From: Anaeramoeba flamelloides
Taxonomy: Eukaryota; Metamonada; Anaeramoebidae
Assembly: GCA_027625915.1 (NCBI GenBank)
Contig: JANTQA010000051.1
Span: 5,332,501-5,396,500, forward strand
Reading direction: 5' to 3'
DNA: 64,000 nt
The translations under genes and the position numbers were made by a program. The notes under the pieces are model-generated. The model ran no database searches, had not been told where the DNA came from, and was given only the letters and a program-made list of their open reading frames with translations. Shown here one piece after another: positions 45,163 to 56,489 of this stretch (its first letter is position 1; each line of letters starts with the position of its first letter).

Positions 45163-46200
45163 ATGAAGCAAATAATTATTTTCTTAACATTAATACTTGT
45201 GTTTCGATATTCATTATCAAGTACTATAAATTATGAACAGTCCAAATTTACAGGCCCACACCAAATGAAAAATTTACAATATTATTTAGTATATGGACAA
45301 AAGAATGAAGATAAAGAAGATCCAAAGATCATGGTCTTAACTGAGGCTGTTGATAAAGGTCTGATCTTGATTTCAGAAATAGGATCCGTGAATTATGTTG
45401 AAATCGAAAATCTGAGTGATCATTATTCAATTTATATCCAGTCAGGAGATATAATAAAGGGTGGCAAACAAGATCGAACAATATTAAATGATCATTATAT
45501 TACCCCAAAATCGGGTAAAGTTAAGATCAAATGCTTTTGTGTTGAAAGTGGTAGATACGCGAAAAGAGGGAAAGAATCGAAGAAATATTTTACAAGTTCC
45601 CAAGATTTAGTTAACAATAACGAAATCATGATCTCACTGAGGATAGATCAAGATCAACACGCAGTTTGGGAGGGAGTCAACAAGGTTCAATCTGATCTAA
45701 ATAACGTTTTTAAATCAAATTTAAAAGCAAAAGAATCTGAAACTAGCCTTCTATTAACGCTTGAAAACACGAAATTGAATGATCTCACAGAGGAGTACAT
45801 ATCTTCATATCAAGAGAAGAATGACAATACCCAGGAGACCATTAACACAGTTCAACTTGATGATCAAAACATTATTGGAATAATCTTTGTTGTTGATAAC
45901 AAAGTTGTTTCAGCAGATATATACGGATCTCCATTGGTGTTTAAAAAAATGTATCGAAAAGTTTTGAAATCTGCTATAAAACAAGCGATTACCTTACAAA
46001 AGCAGGATGTGGACCAAGCAGAAGAGCTCACTCTTCAAAGTATTAAAAAGATTCTCAATTCTCCAACAAAAAAGAACATTTCAGAAGAATTGTTGAATAA
46101 CATTCAATTTAATATCTATGAAAATGACAGTTATTATGTCTTTGAGTCCTTACATTCTGAGAATGGCAAACCTCTACATATTAATTATTTATTAAAATAA
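45163..46200 (+). CDS. Secreted ARPP-1/DUF6569-like protein
   Basis: 345 aa with an N-terminal signal peptide (MKQIIIFLTLILVFRYSLSS), so it enters the secretory pathway. Residues about 60-135 carry the recognisable core: LTEAVDKGLILISEIG, VEIENLSDHYSIYIQSGDII, the motif KGGKQDRTI, then the hydrophobic strand VKIKCFCVESGRYAKRG. In the ARPP-1 (ARG and Rhodanese-Phosphatase-superfamily-associated Protein) domain the same order occurs: leader helix, beta strands, GD...GGKQNRT, then P...C.E.GRW. The domain is mostly known from bacteria and its biochemical role is not established. The C-terminal part also fits the family (IIGIIFVVDNKVVSADIYGSPLVFKKMYRKVLKSA). Single exon, TAA stop, no membrane anchor. 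The domain call is good; function is unknown. Confidence 0.72.
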   Translation: MKQIIIFLTLILVFRYSLSSTINYEQSKFTGPHQMKNLQYYLVYGQKNEDKEDPKIMVLTEAVDKGLILISEIGSVNYVEIENLSDHYSIYIQSGDIIKGGKQDRTILNDHYITPKSGKVKIKCFCVESGRYAKRGKESKKYFTSSQDLVNNNEIMISLRIDQDQHAVWEGVNKVQSDLNNVFKSNLKAKESETSLLLTLENTKLNDLTEEYISSYQEKNDNTQETINTVQLDDQNIIGIIFVVDNKVVSADIYGSPLVFKKMYRKVLKSAIKQAITLQKQDVDQAEELTLQSIKKILNSPTKKNISEELLNNIQFNIYENDSYYVFESLHSENGKPLHINYLLK

Positions 46201-46599
46201 TTTTTTAGATAAACCTATCATTCAATATCACTATGCCACAATTTTTTTTTTTTTCGAACTCATACAGAAACTTGTGAAAATGAACGATTACTTCCTCTTT
46301 TAAATTCTTTGAAAATTTTTTTAACTAAATTAATCTTTAATAAAAAATTAAAAACAAATCTTTCTGATAGAGAAATTTGTTAATTGCTTTTATTTACTTG
46401 AATTGAATATTTATTCTTTTCTATTTTTTTTTTTCTTTTATTGTTTGATTTTTGGAATTCAAATATAAAAAGGTTATAACAGCCACTCTATAAAGAAGTA
46501 ATTTTAGCTAGGTAACAAATTTTTTTTTTTTTTTTGGATCTATTGATAAAAATTCAATAGAAGATTAATGATTTGAAATTTATAAAAATTTAAATTTAG
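46201..46599. other. 3' flank of the ARPP-1-like gene
   Basis: AT-rich, nothing recognised. Confidence 0.4.
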
Positions 46600-46745
46600 A
46601 AATTAGGGAAGGGTCATCGAGTGTTGTAGAGTGTCTAAGTTTTGAAGAATTCAAAAGAATCATTTAAAATCATAGATTTTTCTCTATTCTATTAAATTAC
46701 AAAAAAACAAGTTGTCTTAGGAACTTAGCAGTACTCTATGTCCAT
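46600..46745. repeat. Single degenerate palindromic foldback unit
   Basis: GTTGTAGAGTGTCTAAGTTTTGAAG, AATTCAAAAGAATC.TTTAAAAT and GATTTTTCTCTATTCT..TTAAATT, with GGAACTTAGCAGTACTCTA after, match pieces of the array at 13500-14290, partly in opposite orientation. Confidence 0.5.
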
Positions 46746-49700
46746 TTCGGAATTTATAAATTATTTTTTAGAAATTTCAATAATTTTTTTGTTTTATTTA
46801 ATTATTATTTGAATCTCGGAATGTGTTTATATCACCAAAAATTAATCAAATCATAAACTAAAAAAATGGATTCAACAAAGTGTGAATTTTTTAAAAATCT
46901 TTTCTTTTAGAAGACCAAAAAAGAAAGTTCACCTTATCAAAGAAACTTCTTTAAATCAAGGAAAAAAAAAACAAATTCAAAGCATATTTACTCATTTTCC
47001 TTATTAATTTTATTAATTTGGATCCGAAAAATTTATTGATTATCTTGAATTTCCTCACATAATTCCCATTTTATTATTATTTAACAAAAATCTTTTGTTA
47101 CAAATGTGTTTTCAAAATTCTTTTTTTCAAATATTGTAATCATAATAAGCTAAAAAAAGAGAAAATTGTTTCAAATATTAAAGAAATTGATTCAATTGTT
47201 GAAATAAAAAAATATCTACAAAAAATTTAACTCAAAGAAAAAGAAAAATTACCAAAAAACATTGAATCGTAAATTTAAAAGATATTTTTAGTTTAAAATA
47301 AAAGAAACATTTAGTATTATCAAATCAAACAAATAAATCGAATAAATATATATTTCTGAAGAAGAATTTAAAATAATATACTATTTTCTGATTCCAAATC
47401 AAAAATTAGTGAAATTTATATAAAATTGGATTTTTAAATTCATTATGGAAATTTCTTATGAAATATCAAATATAACAAGTGATATAGATCTGAAAAATAT
47501 AGCATCATTTTTTATATTTTTTCTAATATTTTTTCTTGAGAAAAATAACAAGTACATTGTTTCTCAAAATTTTTTTAACAAAAGAAACTTTTTTCCATGA
47601 AGAATTAAAAATCAGCTGAGTAAAGAAGAAGCAATTATAACAAATTTAAGAGATAAAATCAATAAATAAATGGCTTTTATTTTTTCTTTATCAATTTTTT
47701 CATTTTTGTGATTTCCCTTTTTTTAGTTTGTATGTAAATATAATAATTCTAGGACATATATCACTCCCCTATTTATTAAAACAGTAATTTTTTTTCATTA
47801 AAAGAAATGGTCCTCATGATTCATTTTTGAATAAAATATAGTACATAAAATATGTTAATGTAAATATTCACTTTAATGGTTAGAAAACATAAATTTAAAA
47901 TTTTAATTTTTTACCATTTTTCAAAACAATTAGAAAATATAATTTTTTTTATGGGTTATATATTGCTACATCGTTACTATTCAATGAATTTCTGTTAAAA
48001 GAAATTTCATACAGTTTTTTACAACATAAAAAAAATTATATAAAAGAATGTTTAGATAGGAACAATATTAAACCATTTGACATTTCACAAATTATATCAG
48101 GTAATTTGACTAAGTATTTCTTTATGATTTGTTATTTTACCTTTGAAAAAAAAATAATAATAAATTGTTTTTTAACAAATACTTTGAATATTAAAAATCA
48201 ACAAATACCAAGAAAAAGTAAAAAATGTTTTTTTTGATATGATCTTTGAAAATGGTAAAAAGTTGATATTTTTTAATTTATAGTGCCTAACCCCTAAAAA
48301 AGATAAAATTAAAATCAAATAAAAAAAAACAAGTTTAAAAATCAAATTCAAATTTATTTTGATAAATAATACTTTTGTGTTTTATTAGATTACAAATTTC
48401 AGATTTCAATAAATTTAATCAGAAAAATTTTATTTGTGAAGAAATGGATTTATTATTTTAAAAATGTATAGTGATAATTATTAAATACAATTAATTAAAA
48501 GATTTTGATATTCATTTTAAGGGTTGAGTTATTATTATGAAATTCTTTTTTCTGAAATTGAAAAAAAAAATATTTGTAATTTTTATGAGGGAACCTAATT
48601 CCAAATCTAAAACGAATCAACATTCAATGTGTGATCAATCTCCAAAAATCAACAAGAAAAAAAGATGGCATTTTTTGTAGAATAAGTACTCAAGTCCATA
48701 CACTCAATTTCTAATTTGAATCAAAAAGATTATATAATTTTTAAAACAACTAATCTAGTTTCGTTCTTTGACACTTTTTAAGATCTCGAAGATTTTTTTT
48801 TTCTTTTTTTTTTTTTTTTTTCAAAGGAGTTATTTTTTATAAATTAGTGTTTCAAAATTCTTACTTAGTCAAATTTAGCGGGTTACAAAATAATCAAAAA
48901 TTAGAGTAAACCAAATTAAATTTATTGTGTACTTGTATAAAACAATTTGTTTTAAATTGAAGAAATTTGACCCTATGTAAGGTTAAAAAAAAATATATTG
49001 AGTAATTTTTTTATATAATTTGATTTTTTGAGATAGAAATTTCTTTTAAACTCAACTTTTTTGAATTGAATTTTTGCAATGAGATCCTCTTAATTTTTTT
49101 TTTTTAATTGAATTATATGTCAATGAGTTTCTCTGAAAATTTTTTTTTAATCCTAGAATTTTGTCAATCAAAAGAAGTGTAATTAATAAATACCCTATTA
49201 AGTTTCAAGCCACTCCTTGATTATGGAACAAATATACTGTAAAAGGATGTAAAATATGAGTGTTTAATTTTATCATTAAAAATTGTGAATCTGAATTTCG
49301 TTATAAAAAGATCAAAAAAAAAATAAATAGATAATATCTATTTTATTTTCGGTGTTATTTAAACCATTTTCCAGTCAAAGGTACCTAGTAATAAGTGAGT
49401 GGATTTCATCTGTATAAATTGTTTGAATGGATATTTGAAAAATTTATTTCGGAAATTCCACGATTGAAATCATTTTTTCTCATTTTTTTTTTCAAATTTT
49501 TTTTAATATGGATTATTCATTTGATAATTTTTTTTTATTGAAAGGTCAATAGTCATTTGGTAAAAAGTTGCCATTTTAAGGTTATTGAATAGTGAAAATT
49601 ATTGTACAGAAATAATATTGATTTCTATTTGAATTTTATTTGGATCTTCAATAGGAGATCAAAATGAACATTGTTGTTTCTCTTAATAGGATAGATCAAA

Positions 49701-51032
49701 CTCAGAAAGATTTTGAGTTTTAAAAATTTATGAAAAATTATTGATTTATTAGTTTATTTCGGGAGGATATCAGCTTTTCTTTGATGTTAATTTTCTTCTT
49801 ATTTATTATTTGTATCTTAAAAGATCAATTCTAAAAAATATTCGGTATTTGAAAAAAATGTTGGGCTACACTTTGACTGAAACAAATTTAAATATATGTA
49901 TTAATATAAAGGAATAATTTTTTTTTAAAATAATTTTTTTTAATGAATATAAATATCTAAATTTAATTAGAATATCGTTAAATCCGCCCTCTTAATTAAC
50001 TATTTTGGTTCAATACCCCCAGTGAATCTTTTGCTCAAAATTAAAATTGTAAAAAAATAATAATATTTCAAAGATTTTGTGTTTTTTGGTACTAAGATAA
50101 AAATCAAAATAAATTAAAGATTATTCAAAAAGGGTTGAATTTGTTGTTTTTTATTCCAAAATTGAAAAAAAAAAAAAAACCTTTTATTTTTTTTATAAAA
50201 ATTGAAATTTCATTTGAATTTTTCCATTAAAAAAAACAAGTTTTTTTTCTGTACCAAGTGAAACACACACTACCAAACCAAAACAGGTTTAAAAACGAAA
50301 ATGAAATTTAACTAAGATTTCTATGAGTTTCGAAATTAAATTACTCTTTTTTGTTCTTTTCTTAAATCATAAAAAGATAAAATCTAACTACTACCAAACA
50401 TTCAAGTTACAAATGGTTTTCTTTTCGATGTGTTTATTTGTAATTTTTCAATCAGCACCACTTGGTAATAAATAATCTCAAAAAATATACCCCATTAATG
50501 GAAATGAAGTACCAAACGCCTGATGTATATTAAAGATTTAATTTTTGAATAGAAAATATAACTACAAAAATTGCGATTAAATACTTTTCCCCGGTCTTTC
50601 TCTGAACTAAATAAAGTTTTATCCTTTAGAAATTCAAATTGTAATGATAGGTTTGCAAAAAATTATTTCCAAAAAAATAATAAAAACTGTTTGTATGCTT
50701 CGAAAAAATGTCGATATTTCAACACATTTCGTTTTTTAATACAAATAAATTTTGGATAATCTCTTATCATCAAAAAACTGAGGAACCAAACTTTTTGAAC
50801 CTTGTTAAATTCAAATTTCAACAAGTAACTCTTCTTTCAATTCCAAACTAATAGATTTTTAATTATGTTTTTACAAATAAACAAAAAATGTTTCAGTTTA
50901 TTATCTTTGATATTTTTTTTCTACTTTAGTTTATTTGTCATCATTTGCCTTCTAATTTTTAATATTCAAATAAGAGTCAATATTATTTTTGGTGTCGATT
51001 GCTGGAAATTAGAAAAAATAAAAAATACCGAA

Positions 51033-51035
<3 letters not shown>
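46746..51035. other. Long spacer (4.3 kb), no gene seen
   Basis: AT-rich throughout with homopolymer runs (for example 48795-48820). The open frames at 50571-50759 and 50865-51101 are composition-driven, and the second runs into a TTA microsatellite. I found no partner repeats in the window and no sustained protein-like text on either strand. Confidence 0.45.
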
Positions 51036-51063
<28 letters not shown>

Positions 51064-51080
51064 TTGAAGGGGGGAAATTA

Positions 51081-51533
51081 ATTTCCTCTGTTAGCCATTA
51101 GTTTTTTTTTTAATTTGTGAAATAAAAAGAAAATTTATTTAATTTTCAGTTCATTTCTTAAATTAAAAAAAATCGCATTTATTTTTTCCAGAATTTAAAA
51201 GAATTGAGTTAAACCAAAGATTTTTCTCTATTCTTTTAAATTCTTGAAAAGCACGGTTAGGTTTTTTTTACTTTTTGAAATGTAAAGAAAATGTATTTAA
51301 TTTTCTTTTCATTTCGAAAAGTAAAAAAAAGCTAGGCACTTGACAGCACTAAACGGCACCCTTCGTTGGTTTTTTTTTTAATTTTTATAAAATCAATATA
51401 TTTTCGAAATAAAAAACAAAAAGTAAAAAAAAACGGCTGTTAGGTTTTCCCGAATTCAAAAGAATTGAGAAAATTTCTTCAATTTTCTTTATAGAATTCT
51501 GAACCCTGGAAAAGCTAGGCACTCTAAAACACT
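51081..51533. repeat. Palindromic foldback array inside LINE copy C
   Basis: Successive hairpins with GTTAGGTTTTTTTTACTTTT...AAAAAAAAGCTAGGCAC, CCAGAATTTAAAAGAATTGAG...CTATTCTTTTAAATTC and TAGGTTTTCCCGAATTCAAA...GAACCCTGGAAAAG units, with GCACTTGACAGCACT-type linkers. LINE copy D passes directly from CCTCTTACAGCC to CTAATTTCTAAATTTTTG, so about 450 bp of array has been gained here. Confidence 0.75.
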
Positions 51534-51639
51534 TCCCTAATTTCTAAATTTTTGTTTAGGAATTTTAATGAAGAGTTATAATTTTCTTTATCTTTTAACC
51601 AATTACAAGACGAAGAATGAGTCTTTATTTTGAATAATA

Positions 51640-52698
51640 AACTCAATTCCTAAAATTGGTACACACCTTCAAAATCGATTTAATTCCAAGAAAAGTGATA
51701 TTTGACTCTTAAATAGAAACACTGGATATTAACAATCAATGTAAATAATTTTAAAGTTAATTATTTATCATTTTTTTTTCATTGTTTTTTGATTTTTGAT
51801 TTTCAATAATTTTTTTGATTGTTTTTGTATTCTTTTTTTCCAAAAAAAAAAAAATTTTCTTTTTTTTTCAAAACTTTTCGAAAATCTCAAAATCACTTTA
51901 AAATAAAATTTAAAAGTTTTCATTCTGATCACAAAAAAAAATTTTTTTTTTTCTCTCAAAAAGAAAAAAGATTCTTTTTTTATTGAGAAAAAATTTTTTT
52001 GAAAAAAAAACATGATATGGTGTGCTAGGACACATGGACTACAAACAGACCTTATTATTATTAATGGAAGTGTGAATACTGAATGTATTATTAATGATAT
52101 TATCAAAAAAATCAAAGGAAATTCAACTCGCTAATTCAGAATATAGTGAGTTGAAATGGATTTTTCAAAAGGATGGAGCTTGTCCACATACCTCAAAAAA
52201 AAACTCAAACTTGCTTAAATCGGGGATGTAATGTTCTGGACCCTTGACCCCCAATTCCACAAATTTAAATCCAATTGGGAATTTATGGATAGTAAACTGA
52301 AAAATTGTAACCAAAAAACGAAGAAGAATTTTTAAAATTTTCACTAATGTATGAAATACTTTGAGTTGGAAAACCTAAGATAATTAGTAAACTCTATATT
52401 TAAAATGATAGATTTCGTTATCAAAAGACAAGCTGAATCTATTAATAGTTTTTATTAATTTTTCTTTCAATAAAAATGGATTTTTTGGTAACCGTGTTCC
52501 AAAAATAGGGGCACACTTTTTTTTATTTTTTCTTTTTTATTTTTCAAATTGAATGTTAAATTTACTATAAAATATATAAATAGTATTAATTAAATATTTT
52601 CAGGTCTTTTATTATTTTAATGTTCAATTATTGTGTATTTTGGAGTATATTTTTATTAATGTAATTTTTTTTTGTGTCCCATTTTTTGGAATTGAGTT
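51640..52698 (+). mobile_element. Tc1/mariner element with both ends and TA duplication
   Basis: 1059 bp. Left terminus AACTCAATTCCTAAAATTGG and right terminus CCATTTTTTGGAATTGAGTT are inverted repeats of roughly 20-28 bp, with TA at 51638-51639 and 52699-52700. LINE copy D reads GAATAATATCAAAG across the same point (about 58976-58989), with one TA, which is the pre-insertion state. The interior carries a decayed transposase (52010-52345). Confidence 0.85.
52010..52345 (+). pseudogene. Tc1/mariner transposase, C-terminal half, inactive
   Basis: Plus-strand pieces in more than one frame: WCARTHGLQTDLIIINGSVN, corresponding to the W..is..G...l..i.G.mn segment; FQKDGACPHTS with the second catalytic aspartate (52172-52174); and NLNPIGNLW for the consensus LNPIENLW, where GGG (52277-52279) replaces the third acidic residue. 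Frame breaks separate them. The N-terminal DNA-binding half and first aspartate are not recognisable. The product cannot be active. Confidence 0.75.
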
Positions 52699-53612
52699 TA
52701 TCTAAAGATATTATTCTGAGTGTTTTTTGTTGATTTGAATTAAATCTTTCATCCAAATTATTCGATTTTCTTCATAAGCTGGGATATTCCCATAAAAAAT
52801 GATTGATATCTTCATCTATTTCTGAGTTATGGTATTTTTTTGCATAAATTGTACGATTTTGTTTTTATTCTTTTTATCATAAGCATAAGAATATCTATTT
52901 AAATAATTATGGAAGTTCTTCATATATATATATATTCGATATTTTTTGTTGTTTATTTATATTTTATAATGAAAATTGAGCTTCGCTATTTTAGAGATTT
53001 TATTTATTAGGTTTTTTTTTTTATTTGAGAAATAATCAGATCATTCAGAATAATTTCTGTTTATTTCTTAAATTAAAAAAAACCTAGGCACTCTACAGCA
53101 CTTAGCAGAGACGACTGTTTGTTGATATTGTTATTATACCTAATAATTTTTAAGTATTCTTGGCCTTTCCATCCAGAACAATTTATTATCAAGCTTTCTC
53201 TAAATTGGTTAAGATTTTTATCGAATAATTTTAAGTTTTCTATTTCCCAATTAATATTTTTATTATCTTTTTTTTGAAAACATTAAATTTTTGTGATATA
53301 TGTCCAAAACTCCAAGAATTTCTAATTTCAATTTGAGTTTATATCTTCTTTTATAAATTGAAATTCCGACGTTGATCTAATTTTTGTTTCAGTTTTATAT
53401 ATTATCCTTGGAGAATGTGGGTTAATTTTTAAAAATTTTGTTACTTTTTTATTTATCCAAGCATCAATCGAGTTAAAATCTTTTTGAGTTAGATTAAATA
53501 TAACTAATCCATAGAACAACTGGCTAATACGTATTGATTTGGAAAATTTGTAGTTTTACCCCATAAGCTAATTTTTTTTTTTGGTTAAAAATCATTTTGA
53601 TTATTTTGAAGC

Positions 53613-53949
53613 AAAAAATAACAAAATTGTAGCGAAAGGCATATAACTTGGATATATGAGTGTTCATGTCCGTAGGTAGGTCTGTAGATAGAGATATAGC
53701 ATAAATGTTTAAAGAACTCTCGATCTTCAAAAAAGCTATTTTTTTTTTTTTTTTCAAGTGCTGATAAATATGGAATTTGATAATTATGGATTGTGCTTTT
53801 GTGATGAGTCATTTGAAAAAGTGTAACAAAAAAGCTTCCAAAGGTTGTATATAAAACAGATGATAAGCTCCAGAGGATCTACTTCCAGATAGACATTAAA
53901 ATCTTTTGGTATTACATTTTTTTAAAACAGCTTTCAAATAGAAAAAGCT
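53613..53949. other. Spacer between LINE copy C and the PAS-like gene
   Basis: Contains GTGTTCATGTCCGTAGGTAG and similar less AT-rich text with no repeat partner found. The minus-strand open frames 53524-53757 and 53585-53812 start here and run into LINE copy C. Confidence 0.35.
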
Positions 53950-54933
53950 TTAATCAACATTTTCTTTGGTATTCAAAATTCTATTTTCATACTCTTCAAA
54001 AATTTTATCAATTTTCTTTGAAGTTGGCAAAATCTCTTCAAGATAGTTCTCATGTCTTTCGAATTCTGGGGAGCTGGTGATAATGAATTTGTAATTGGAA
54101 ACGTGACTGTTGTCTTTGGTGGTGTTTTGATTTTGCAAAAGGATCTCACTATGACTATTTTTGAGTGCTGTTTGGTTACTTTCTGTATGATCGTGGTGAT
54201 ATCTTTTAGAATTTGTTTTGGGATCACGGTTGTTCTTTTCATTCTCGTTTTCGCTCGAAATTTCAAAAAAAAATTCATCACTACCGTCAAATCTTCCTGG
54301 ACTAAAATTAACAAGAATTTGTGGTTGAAACTTTTTTTTTGTGTTTTTGATCTCTATTGTTTTTTTGATCTCTAATGTGTTTTTGATCTCGATTGTTTTT
54401 TTGATCTTGATTGTTCTTTTGATCTTTTTTGTTTTTTTGTTCTTTTTCGTTTTTTTCTTTTTAAGACTCATTGGATCGATTAATGGGGTTTCCCTGATTG
54501 GCAAAATCGAAATCGTTGTAAAGGTTTGTTTCCCAATTTTGATTCGTTTAAAATAAGTCATCCCCTCAAAAATGTGTTTCTCGTTTTTTTGGTCTCTCAA
54601 AAGAGAAATTGCTTGTGTTGTGGTATTTATTAAAAGTTCGCTAATAATAGAATTGATAAATTCTTTGATTGTCTTGCGATAAAAGGGCTGGTAAGGCACT
54701 AGGATTCCTTTTCCGCCGGGTGTATTGTTTTTAATTGTACTGTTCCCGAGAAGTGGTTTTAAATTCTCCATATTACACATACGACGAAAAACTGGGTTGA
54801 AGTAATACATTTTGAAGTTCTCATCCCAGACGGCAATACTTACATCCATGTTTTCAAGTAAGGTAAAAAATGCCTTTTCATTTCTTTTTGGGATTTTCTC
54901 AAGAACGTTCTCAGAAGATTGTTTTGTTCCCAT
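53950..54933 (-). CDS. PAS-like protein with N-myristoylation motif and lysine-rich repeat
   Basis: 327 aa, single exon. The protein starts MGTKQSSE, a good N-myristoylation sequence (G2, S6), suggesting membrane attachment. Residues about 22-60 (FFTLLENMDVSIAVWDENFKMYYFNPVFRRMCNMENLKPLLG) have the PAS signature of an N-terminal helix, a VWDEN turn and a YFNPxF strand-helix. The fold continues through IFEGMTYFKRIKIGKQTFTTISILPIRE (to about 152). Next comes a basic tract with tandem IKKTIEIKNT units (about 158-200), then a polar disordered tail ending ENRILNTKENVD. No kinase or cyclase domain follows. Ligand and role unknown. Such single-PAS proteins with long charged tails are common in some amoebae (inference). 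Stop TAA. Confidence 0.65.
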   Translation of the reverse strand: MGTKQSSENVLEKIPKRNEKAFFTLLENMDVSIAVWDENFKMYYFNPVFRRMCNMENLKPLLGNSTIKNNTPGGKGILVPYQPFYRKTIKEFINSIISELLINTTTQAISLLRDQKNEKHIFEGMTYFKRIKIGKQTFTTISILPIRETPLIDPMSLKKKKTKKNKKTKKIKRTIKIKKTIEIKNTLEIKKTIEIKNTKKKFQPQILVNFSPGRFDGSDEFFFEISSENENEKNNRDPKTNSKRYHHDHTESNQTALKNSHSEILLQNQNTTKDNSHVSNYKFIITSSPEFERHENYLEEILPTSKKIDKIFEEYENRILNTKENVD

Positions 54934-56489
54934 GGTTTTTGTTTTTTCGCTTCTGGATCTCTTGTTTTTTGATTAAAAAAAATTATCTGTTTTGGAAAAA
55001 AAAAATAAAAAAAATAAAAGTTGCTTTTAACCACATCAAAAAATCTCTTCACTTTGGATAAGCATTTAGTTTTTACAATTCTTGTTGCATTGTTAATAAT
55101 TTTGATGGGTGTTTGAAGGATTTATTTTGTCTTCAAGTGTTTGAAAGGATTTAAAACTTTTGAAAAGTCTTGATTTTTAGTCTTCGAGTTAAAAAATTTT
55201 ATTTGGATCATATTGAAATTGTGGACTCCTTAGAGAAGTGTTGGTAATTGGTAAAATGATTAGAGAGAGAGAATTGACTTTTTAGAAATATAAAGTTTAT
55301 CTGACTACTAAAACGAAAACTAGAATATTTCAAAAAGAAAAATTATGGAAATTGGATCAAAATAAAATTGAAGAATTAATTAGAATAAGTTTTCATTTTT
55401 TCACAGTCTGAGAATTTCTAAAGTTTACAATATATTGTTCTTTTTGAAAAATATCTTTCGTTACAATTTTCTATTTTCTTTTTTTTTTTTTTTTTTTATT
55501 TGGGTAGTTTGTCGAACAAAGATTGCAATCGATTTTGAAATGAAGTGTTTTTCAAAGTTTTATTCATCACTTTTCCAAAACTCTTACTTTTCAAAAGTTT
55601 AATTTTTACGATCAAAAAATTATTTGCCTCAAATCAGTTGAAGAAACAAAATGTTTAACATTTGATGAGAAATGCTTGAAGTGGGCTTATTTTTGGAAAT
55701 TTAAGAAACAAATGCGATTTGACTTGCCTTTTGGTGTAAAAAGTGAAAAAAATTGAAAAAATTTTTTCATTTGTAACAAGAATGATAATGAAAAGTAAAA
55801 TGAATAAAAAAAGAAGAAACGAAATTAACTTTCAAAGAATAAATGATAATATTATTTTCAGTCAAGTCAATAAAAACAATATAAATCTATTTCAGATTAT
55901 CGAAATTATTGGTGTGGTTTTGGAGATCTCCAAAATGGTCAATTTTTTGAACAAATTTTTAATAATTGATCAATCAAAGAAAAATCCATACCTAAAGATA
56001 GTATTATAGAAACTGCTATTGTGCTGAATACTTCATTTTGTCTTTATTTATTTATTTATTCTTCTTTTTATTGATTGGAATTTTCGTTTTCAGTTTCTAT
56101 TAAGGTTCCCAATTAAAAACCGTGTTTGACTTTTTTTCTCTGTTTTACTGGTTTTCCTGAACGATTAGGCATAAGGTACGAAATTACATTCTATTTTTTA
56201 ACCAACAAATCTGCCAATTCAAGAATGATATGGTATTGATTTGTTACTGGTATTTGAATTAAAAATGGTAACAATTTCACTTCATTTTCCATTTCCTAAT
56301 TTCATATAGAACCAAACACACTTACAACCTACTTCTTTGAGAACTCAATTTATAAAGTCAAAAACTATTGAAAAAGAAGTGAAAATTTTGTCAATTTAGA
56401 ATTCAAATATCAGTAATCGTAAATGGAAATGAAACAATTGGCGTCAATGACGTTGGGGAACTGTTATTATTACAGGTTAGCTAGTGACA
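54934..56489. other. Spacer with weak repeats
   Basis: About 55860-56010 resembles 10380-10530 (repeat R6: CAAAATGGTCAATTTTTTGA, ATTGATCAATCAAAGAAAAA). At about 56104 a solo end of the 458-bp TIR element occurs. The open frame 55743-56009 covers the R6 copy and is not accepted as a gene. Confidence 0.4.

Larger units (their letters stand above)
51036..53612 (-). mobile_element. LINE copy C, split by two insertions
   Basis: The minus strand aligns with copy D. From 5': FNQKKKLAYGVK, then LVIFNLTQKDFNSIDAWINKKVTKFLKINPHSPRIIYKTE (53519-53390), a foldback unit at about 53010-53095, the remnant NHFLWEYP zinc-knuckle (about 52780), and the 3' segment 51534-51639. It closes with a GGAAATTAATTTCC hairpin (about 51075) and a (TAA)n tail (51036-51064). 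Separating these are the palindromic array 51081-51533 and the Tc1/mariner element 51640-52698. Frames are broken. 5'-truncated at about 53612. Confidence 0.75.

Noticed and set aside
51768-52115. 115-aa minus-strand frame
   Set aside because: Phe/Lys-rich text inside the Tc1/mariner element, antisense to the transposase remnant.
55743-56009. 88-aa plus-strand frame as a gene
   Set aside because: It overlaps dispersed repeat R6 and is dominated by Lys/Asn/Ile. The matching copy at 10380-10530 does not keep the frame.
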